Shown: piece by piece, positions 57,667-64,000 of the stretch
Numbering within the stretch: position 1 is the first letter of the stretch
How the letters are laid out: each line of letters begins with the position of its first letter
Notes under the pieces: generated by a model
The model's database searches: none
Seen by the model: only the letters and a program-made list of their open reading frames with translations
What the model was told of the DNA's origin: nothing
Program-made: the position numbers and the translations under genes
DNA from: Falsiphaeobacter marinintestinus
GTDB taxonomy: Bacteria > Pseudomonadota > Alphaproteobacteria > Rhodobacterales > Rhodobacteraceae
Reading direction: 5' to 3'
Assembly (NCBI RefSeq): GCF_007923355.1
Contig: NZ_VOGO01000005.1
Coordinates: 1-64,000, forward strand
DNA: 64,000 nucleotides

Positions 57667-58527
57667 TCACCGCCGGGCGCGCTCACGCGACAGGGCGAAC
57701 AGACCTGTGCTGACGACGATTGTGGCCCCCAAAAGCGTTATCGGGTCCGGCCAGTCACCGAACACGGCCCAGCCCAGCAGAAGGGCCCATATCAGCCCTG
57801 TGTAGCGGAACGGGGCAATGAACGACACATCGCCGATACGCATGACCATCACGCTGAACAAATAGCCCAGCAGGATGAACACCGATGACCCAGCGATCAG
57901 GGCCAGTTCAAGACTGTTCAAGGGCACCCAGTCATCCGTCAGGGACGCCAGCCCGGCAACAATGAAGATCGTCGTCGAGGCTGTCAGGGTCACGGTCAGC
58001 GACGGCACCTGCGCCGACATGCGACGCGTCGTCAGATCGCGCATGGTGACGCAGCCAACCGCAGCAAGCGCATAGATCGCATGGGGGCTGAACCCGTCTG
58101 GACCGGGGCGTACGATCAGAAGCATACCACAAAACCCGATCAGAATGGCCAGCATCCTGCGCCAGCCAACCTGTTCGCCAAAGAACACGGCCGCGCCAAG
58201 GGTGACGCTGAGTGGCAGGATCTGCAGGATTGCCGTCACGTTTGCCAACGGCATATTCATCAGGGCCGTGAGAAAGAAATAGGTTGCCCCAATTTCGGAC
58301 AGGCTGCGCAACGCGACAAGACCGGCATCGTGGCGGGACATCCGGAAATCTATCGCCCCAAGCTGGCGCGCCAGAACGAACAGCAGCAGCGTCGCGACGG
58401 CTCCGCGCAGGGTGATGATCTGGAACAGCGGAACCGTTCCACCGACCGCTTTGACCAGCGTGTCATTGATGGTGAACGCGGCCATGCTGCCCATCATCAG
58501 CAAAGCGCCCTGAAGGTTCGGCTGCAT
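57667..58527 (-). CDS. EamA/DMT-family drug/metabolite transporter
   Basis: A 286-residue membrane protein with ten hydrophobic segments in two repeated EamA halves (about 1-140 and 150-286): the repeat signature TLRGAVATLLLFVLARQL and FVAPFRYTGLIWALLLGWAVFGD. Likely exporter of an amino acid, nucleotide or drug. It shares its end with the opposite glycosyltransferase gene (stops abut at 57666/57667) and is three bases after the second glycosyltransferase gene. Confidence 0.9.
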   Translation of the reverse strand: MQPNLQGALLMMGSMAAFTINDTLVKAVGGTVPLFQIITLRGAVATLLLFVLARQLGAIDFRMSRHDAGLVALRSLSEIGATYFFLTALMNMPLANVTAILQILPLSVTLGAAVFFGEQVGWRRMLAILIGFCGMLLIVRPGPDGFSPHAIYALAAVGCVTMRDLTTRRMSAQVPSLTVTLTASTTIFIVAGLASLTDDWVPLNSLELALIAGSSVFILLGYLFSVMVMRIGDVSFIAPFRYTGLIWALLLGWAVFGDWPDPITLLGATIVVSTGLFALSRERARR

Positions 58528-58530
58528 CGC

Positions 58531-59337
58531 CTAAAGCGCCCGCAGATCGTCCAGCGTCATCCCGAAGTGGGTTTGCACCTGATCGGCGATCTCGTCCATG
58601 CCGAGCTTGTGCGTAAGCCCCATCTGCGCCGGGTTCGATTTGTTGTCACCGTGGATGGTGCGGATAAACGCCGGGACCGAGATGTCCTGATAGGTGTTAT
58701 AGTGTTGGGGCAATTTGCGATGGTTAAAGCGATAGGGATTGTGCCCGTGCTTTGCGGGCGCGACCAGTGTTGTGCCGGTTGACAGGGGCGCACGTTCGAC
58801 CGCATCGAAAATCTCGGGCGCGCCATCGGTGGTGTTAACATAGAAGCCGCGGTTGTGGGCGATCACATACGGTTGGCGAGGCGACTGAAACTTGGCCAGC
58901 CCCTTGGCAAAACGTTTGGTGCGTTTGACGAAATTCAGGTCAACGGCGTCATCGTCATCAAGCCGGAACAAAATCCGGTGCGTGATCCCATCGCGTGAGA
59001 TCGAGTTATACCCATTCTGCAGCAGCTTGTAATGGTTGTCGGTTCCCACCGGTCGGCAGTGGATGTTCGGCAGAGGTTCGATCAGATCCAGAAGACGTTC
59101 CAGATGAACCGGCGGCATCGATTCCGCGGTCAGCACGATCATCTCAAAATCCGGATCGGTCTGGTTGATCAGGGTCGGCAGGCACAGGTTTTCGAAGATA
59201 CGGAACCGCAGATCCATGCGTTCGTCCGAAAAGATGTGGGCCGCGGTTTCTTTCAGCGTTGGAAACCGTTCCGAATAATAGGTGGGTGTCAGGACCGAGA
59301 ACCGCAGCAAGCCTATGGTTTTGAAAATGCGTTCCAT
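58531..59337 (-). CDS. Putative rhamnosyltransferase-like glycosyltransferase (paralogue)
   Basis: A 268-residue protein related to the gene at 56857-57666: RFRIFENLCLPTLINQTDPDFEMIVL, and the metal site FRLDDDDAVDLNF. The start at 59337 (MERIFKTIG) is used over a longer frame. It is cotranscribed with the EamA gene. Sugar and acceptor unknown; cell-surface polysaccharide decoration is a guess. Confidence 0.75.
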   Translation of the reverse strand: MERIFKTIGLLRFSVLTPTYYSERFPTLKETAAHIFSDERMDLRFRIFENLCLPTLINQTDPDFEMIVLTAESMPPVHLERLLDLIEPLPNIHCRPVGTDNHYKLLQNGYNSISRDGITHRILFRLDDDDAVDLNFVKRTKRFAKGLAKFQSPRQPYVIAHNRGFYVNTTDGAPEIFDAVERAPLSTGTTLVAPAKHGHNPYRFNHRKLPQHYNTYQDISVPAFIRTIHGDNKSNPAQMGLTHKLGMDEIADQVQTHFGMTLDDLRAL

Positions 59338-59477
59338 GCGGGACTCCGTTCTGAACCCGCCCAGAAAACACACCAAGGGGCGGAAAGGAAAGCCTTTTAA
59401 ACCCGGTTTTGTCCGGGAGCGGGATCATTCAGTGCGATGTGGCGGCAAAGCATTTGAACGACCGCTTGCCAAAAGAA

Positions 59478-59504
59478 AAACCCGCCGCAAGCTGCGACGG
59501 GTTT
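59478..59504 (-). terminator. Terminator of rpoBC
   Basis: AAACCCGTCGCA and TGCGGCGGGTTT arms on minus (one mismatch), 3-base loop, then TTTCTTTT. It is 27 bases after the rpoC stop. Confidence 0.9.
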
Positions 59505-59530
59505 CTCGTGTTTTCAGGTGTCAGACGCGA

Positions 59531-62500
59531 TCAATCGCGGCTTTCCGGTGTGTCCACCAAAGTGTCGAAATCATCGTCGATGATATCGCCATCCATCACC
59601 GGCGCAGCAAGAGCTGCAGCGGCTTCGGCTTCTTCACGACGGGCTTCGATCACCACGTTGTCACGATCCTGCGCCACGCGGCGAACCTGCTGTGTGGCCC
59701 CGCCGGTACCGGCCGGGATCAGACGACCCACGATGACGTTCTCTTTCAGGCCGACCAGCTTGTCTCTCTTGCCCTGAACCGAAGCTTCGGTCAGCACACG
59801 CGTGGTTTCCTGGAAGGACGCCGCCGAGATGAACGAACGGGTCTGCAACGAGGCTTTGGTGGTGCCCAGAAGGATCGGGGCGCCCTGTGCAGGACGTCCG
59901 CCTTTGGACAGCGACTTTTCATTGGCCTGGTCGAATTCCTGCTTGTCCACGTGCTCGCCTTTCAGCAGCGTCGTGTCGCCAGAGTCCGAGATCTCCCACT
60001 TTTGCAGCATCTGGCGAACGATCACCTCGATGTGCTTGTCGTTGATCTTAACACCCTGCAGGCGATAAACGTCCTGAACTTCGTCGATCATGTAGTTGGC
60101 AAGCGCTTCGACACCCATGATGGCAAGGATGTCATGCGGCGCCGGGTTGCCGTCCATGATGTAGTCGCCCTTTTGGATGAAGTCACCTTCCTGAACCGGA
60201 ATGTGCTTGCCCTTGGGCACCATGTATTCGACGGGATCCATCGATTCATCGGACGGTTCAATGCTGATCCGACGCTTGTTCTTATAGTCACGTCCGAAGC
60301 GCACATAGCCGTCGATTTCCGCGATGATGGCGTGGTCTTTGGGGCGACGTGCCTCAAACAGTTCGGCCACACGCGGCAGACCACCGGTGATGTCCTTGGT
60401 CTTGGCGCCTTCCCGCGGGATACGTGCCACGACTTCACCAGCCTGGATTTCCTGACCGTCTTCGACGGACAGAACCGCGTCCACCGACATCGGATAGGTC
60501 ACCGGGTTACCCGCATCGTTGCGGACCGGTTCGCCATCTTCGCCGACCAGAATGATTTCCGGCTTGAGTTCGTTGCCTTTGGGGGCCGCACGCCAGTCGA
60601 TCACGATCTTCTGGGTCATGCCGGTCGCATCATCGGTTTCGTCGCGCACGGCGATACCCGAAACCAGGTCAACATACTTCGCTGTACCCGGCTTTTCCGC
60701 GATGATCGGCAATGTGTACGGATCCCATTCGAACAGCTTGTCGCCACGGGCAATCATGTCGCCATCCTTGACGAACAGCTTGGAGCCATAGCTCAGCTTG
60801 TGGCTGGCCCGCTCGTCGCCGTTTTCATCGATGATGCGCAGCTTCATGTTCCGCCCGATCACAAGAAACTCGCCAGCAGAATTCGCGATCGTGTTTGAAT
60901 TCTCAAACTCGATCTTGCCTTCCTGGCTGGCTTCGAGGAACGACTGCTGGCCACCCTGAGCAACACCGCCGATGTGGAACGTCCGCATCGTCAACTGTGT
61001 ACCGGGTTCACCAATCGACTGAGCCGCAATGATCCCGACCGCTTCGCCCGAGTTGACCATTGTACCGCGTGCAAGGTCACGACCATAGCACATGGCGCAA
61101 ACGCCTTCTTCGGCCTCACAGGTCAGCGGGCTGCGGATCCGGACACTTGGCACGCCGGCCTCTTCGATCAGATCCGCCATACGTTCGTCGATCAACTGAC
61201 CAATCGCAATCAGGACCTCGTCGGTGCCGGGGCGCAAGATGTCCTCAGCCGCAACGCGACCCAGAAGACGTTCACCGATACCGGCAACGACTTCGCCGTC
61301 GTTGACCGCCGGTTCGACGGTGATCGCGTTGTCCGTGCCACAATCGCGCATCCGCACGATGCAGTCTTGTGCAACATCAACCAGACGACGGGTCAGGTAG
61401 CCCGAGTTCGCTGTCTTCAAAGCGGTGTCCGACAGACCCTTACGAGCCCCGTGTGTGGAGTTGAAGTACTCCAGAACGGTCAGACCTTCTTTAAAGTTCG
61501 AAATGATCGGCGTTTCGATGATGTCGCCGTTCGGCTTCGCCATCAGACCGCGCATCCCGCCCAGCTGTTTCATCTGCGTAACAGAACCACGCGCACCCGA
61601 GTGGGCCATCATGTAGACCGAGTTCGGCTCTTGATCAGCGCCATTTTCGTCCTGATGTGTGGACGAAATCGTCCCCATCATGGCATCGGTGACGCGGTCG
61701 TTACACTTGGACCAGGCATCGACAACTTTGTTGTACTTTTCACCCTGAGTGATCAGGCCGTCCATGTACTGCTGTTCAAAGTCTTTGACCTGATCGCGTG
61801 TCTCGTCAACGATCGACCACTTGTTGTCCGGGATCACCATGTCGTCCTTACCGAACGAGATGCCCGCCTTGAACGCTTCGCGGAAGCCCAGGGTCATGAT
61901 CTGGTCACAGAAGATGACAGACTCTTTCTGGCCGCAATATCGGTAGACGGTATCGATGACCTGCTGCACTTCTTTCTTACGCAGCAGACGGTTGACCAGT
62001 TCGAACGGCGCTTTGGCATTCAGCGGCAACAGCGCGCCAAGGCGAACCCGTCCCGGGGTTGTCTCGAAACGTTGCAACACTTCGTTGCCTTCGTTGTCGA
62101 TCTGGGTGATCCGCGCGGTGATCTTGGTGTGCAGATGCACTTCGCCGGCGTCCAGAGCGTGCTGAACTTCGTCGATTGTGCCGAACACTTTGCCCTGACC
62201 CACCATGCCTTCACGCTCCAGCGTGAGGTAGTAGAGGCCCAAGATCATATCCTGTGACGGAACGATGATCGGTGCGCCATTGGCAGGCGACAGAACGTTG
62301 TTCGTCGACATCATCAGAACACGCGCTTCCAGCTGGGCCTCAAGGCTCAGCGGAACGTGCACGGCCATCTGGTCGCCGTCAAAGTCAGCGTTAAAGGCCG
62401 AACAGACCAGCGGGTGCAGCTGAATGGCTTTCCCTTCGATCAGCGTCGGTTCAAACGCCTGAATACCAAGACGGTGCAGTGTCGGCGCACGGTTCAGAAG

Positions 62501-63772
62501 AACCGGATGTTCGCGGATCACTTCGTCCAGAATATCCCAGACTTCGGGGCGCTCTTTTTCGACAAGTTTCTTGGCCTGCTTCACGGTGCTGGACAGGCCT
62601 TTGGCCTCAAGCCGCGAATAGATGAACGGCTTGAACAGTTCGAGCGCCATCTTTTTTGGCAAACCACATTGATGCAGCTTCAGTTCCGGACCGGTCACGA
62701 TCACGGATCGACCCGAGAAGTCGACGCGCTTACCCAAAAGGTTCTGACGGAAGCGACCTTGCTTACCTTTCAGCATGTCGGACAGCGATTTCAACGGACG
62801 CTTGTTGGCGCCGGTGATCACGCGGCCACGACGACCGTTGTCGAACAAGGCATCGACCGATTCCTGCAACATCCGCTTTTCATTCCGCACGATGATGTCG
62901 GGCGCGCGCAGTTCGATCAGACGCTTGAGACGGTTGTTCCGGTTGATCACGCGGCGATACAGATCGTTCAGATCCGACGTCGCAAAACGGCCCCCATCCA
63001 GCGGCACCAGCGGGCGCAACTCTGGCGGGATCACGGGAATGACGGTCAGAACCATCCATTCAGGCCGGTTGCCCGACTCAAGGAAGGATTCAACGACTTT
63101 CAGACGCTTGATGATCTTCTTAGGTTTCAGTTCACCGGTGGCTTCGGCCAGATCGGCGCGCAGCTGTTCGGCTTCTGATTCCAGATCGATCGCGGCCAGC
63201 ATTTCGCGGATCGCTTCGGCACCAATATTGGCGGTGAAGGCGTCCATGCCGAACGCATCCTGGGCGTCCATGTATTCTTCTTCGGTCATCATCTGGCCAT
63301 AGGTCAGATCGGTCAGACCGGGTTCGATCACAACGTAGTTTTCGAAATAGAGAACACGCTCAAGATCACGCAGGGTCATGTCCAGCATCAGGCCGATCCG
63401 CGACGGAAGCGACTTGAGGAACCAGATATGCGCAACCGGCGACGCCAGTTCGATATGGCCCATACGTTCGCGGCGGACCTTTTGCAGCGTGACTTCTACG
63501 CCGCATTTTTCGCAGACAACGCCGCGATACTTCATGCGCTTATACTTGCCACACAGGCATTCGTAGTCTTTGATCGGGCCAAAGATACGCGCGCAGAACA
63601 GGCCGTCACGTTCGGGTTTGAACGTCCGATAGTTGATGGTCTCGGGCTTTTTGATCTCGCCATAAGACCACGACAGGATCCGCTCTGGGGATGCCAGAGA
63701 GACTTTGATCTCGTCGAAGGTTTTAACCGGTGCAACAGGGTTGAACGGGTTGTTGGTCAGTTCCTGGTTCAT
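59531..63772 (-). CDS. rpoC: RNA polymerase beta' subunit
   Basis: The 1413-residue beta' subunit. The N-terminal zinc ribbon ([20 protein letters not shown]), the catalytic [12 protein letters not shown] that holds the active-site magnesium, the second zinc site ([15 protein letters not shown]) and the C-terminal acid tail are intact. Length is normal. It starts 86 bases after rpoB. Confidence 0.98.
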   Translation of the reverse strand: MNQELTNNPFNPVAPVKTFDEIKVSLASPERILSWSYGEIKKPETINYRTFKPERDGLFCARIFGPIKDYECLCGKYKRMKYRGVVCEKCGVEVTLQKVRRERMGHIELASPVAHIWFLKSLPSRIGLMLDMTLRDLERVLYFENYVVIEPGLTDLTYGQMMTEEEYMDAQDAFGMDAFTANIGAEAIREMLAAIDLESEAEQLRADLAEATGELKPKKIIKRLKVVESFLESGNRPEWMVLTVIPVIPPELRPLVPLDGGRFATSDLNDLYRRVINRNNRLKRLIELRAPDIIVRNEKRMLQESVDALFDNGRRGRVITGANKRPLKSLSDMLKGKQGRFRQNLLGKRVDFSGRSVIVTGPELKLHQCGLPKKMALELFKPFIYSRLEAKGLSSTVKQAKKLVEKERPEVWDILDEVIREHPVLLNRAPTLHRLGIQAFEPTLIEGKAIQLHPLVCSAFNADFDGDQMAVHVPLSLEAQLEARVLMMSTNNVLSPANGAPIIVPSQDMILGLYYLTLEREGMVGQGKVFGTIDEVQHALDAGEVHLHTKITARITQIDNEGNEVLQRFETTPGRVRLGALLPLNAKAPFELVNRLLRKKEVQQVIDTVYRYCGQKESVIFCDQIMTLGFREAFKAGISFGKDDMVIPDNKWSIVDETRDQVKDFEQQYMDGLITQGEKYNKVVDAWSKCNDRVTDAMMGTISSTHQDENGADQEPNSVYMMAHSGARGSVTQMKQLGGMRGLMAKPNGDIIETPIISNFKEGLTVLEYFNSTHGARKGLSDTALKTANSGYLTRRLVDVAQDCIVRMRDCGTDNAITVEPAVNDGEVVAGIGERLLGRVAAEDILRPGTDEVLIAIGQLIDERMADLIEEAGVPSVRIRSPLTCEAEEGVCAMCYGRDLARGTMVNSGEAVGIIAAQSIGEPGTQLTMRTFHIGGVAQGGQQSFLEASQEGKIEFENSNTIANSAGEFLVIGRNMKLRIIDENGDERASHKLSYGSKLFVKDGDMIARGDKLFEWDPYTLPIIAEKPGTAKYVDLVSGIAVRDETDDATGMTQKIVIDWRAAPKGNELKPEIILVGEDGEPVRNDAGNPVTYPMSVDAVLSVEDGQEIQAGEVVARIPREGAKTKDITGGLPRVAELFEARRPKDHAIIAEIDGYVRFGRDYKNKRRISIEPSDESMDPVEYMVPKGKHIPVQEGDFIQKGDYIMDGNPAPHDILAIMGVEALANYMIDEVQDVYRLQGVKINDKHIEVIVRQMLQKWEISDSGDTTLLKGEHVDKQEFDQANEKSLSKGGRPAQGAPILLGTTKASLQTRSFISAASFQETTRVLTEASVQGKRDKLVGLKENVIVGRLIPAGTGGATQQVRRVAQDRDNVVIEARREEAEAAAALAAPVMDGDIIDDDFDTLVDTPESRD

Positions 63773-63858
63773 GAGAGTTCCTCAGTTTTCAGAGGGTGCG
63801 GGGGAAAGGTGCGTGTTGCCACGCACCTTGCGGTTGGCTGTGAACTTGCGTGCAAAGC

Positions 63859-64000
<142 letters not shown>

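Noticed and set aside
59282-60898. 538-residue plus frame opposite rpoC
   Set aside because: Antisense shadow of rpoC without motifs.

Overview
The window comes from the main chromosome of an alphaproteobacterium of the Rhodobacteraceae (Roseobacter-like). The basis is gene content and order: AapJQMP/BztABCD amino-acid transport, ATP12 next to a HAD phosphatase and RluA, a short-form adenylate kinase, yidD-rnpA-rpmH near yidC, GC-rich coding sequence, and a large minus-strand ribosomal cluster downstream of rpoBC. Species cannot be named from the sequence alone.

Layout. 1-3112: right end of an integrated phage-like element: an IS3-family insertion end, a 5'-truncated major capsid gene, an AlpA/excisionase-like gene and a tyrosine integrase abutting tRNA-Arg(ACG), the likely attachment site. 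3242-6794: a membrane histidine kinase, a mercuric-reductase-like disulfide oxidoreductase and a VTT membrane protein. 7094-16156 (+): rpmH-rnpA-yidD, ttcA, a GGDEF(degenerate)-EAL protein, yidC, engB, argB, a sterol-desaturase-family protein, a ferredoxin-like protein and sixA. 16221-20683 (-): the four-gene amino-acid ABC transporter. 20889-26487 (-): a compact operon of a Do-like protease, rarA, crcB, an rluA-family gene, a HAD phosphatase and atp12. 26626-27072 (+): a host-attachment family gene.

27127-64000 (mostly -): rpoB (C-terminus only)-rpoC, then rpsL-rpsG-fusA-tuf-rpsJ-rplC-rplD-rplW, rplB-rpsS-rplV-rpsC-rplP, rpmC-rpsQ-rplN-rplX-rplE-rpsN-rpsH-rplF-rplR-rpsE-rpmD and rplO-secY-adk-rpsM-rpsK-rpoA-rplQ. 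The usual S10/spc gene order is kept but cut at three points: rplW/rplB (a small P-loop kinase and a long inverted repeat), rplP/rpmC (a 6.6 kb accessory island) and rpmD/rplO (a cytochrome P450 and a DEAD-box helicase). At each cut the upstream block ends in a rho-independent terminator and the downstream block has a readable promoter candidate, so the cluster seems to run as separate transcription units. Two related glycosyltransferase genes and an EamA transporter separate rpoC from rpsL.

Most interesting accessory content: an AT-rich two-gene cassette of unknown function (39975-41797; one membrane-anchored and one secreted cysteine-containing protein, joined by a 4-base overlap), two copies of one 23-bp perfect palindrome near 44.2 and 46.3 kb, and the 19-bp inverted repeat enclosing a 99-base loop at 49283-49419. 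All function calls rest on reading the sequence and family knowledge; no database search was run.
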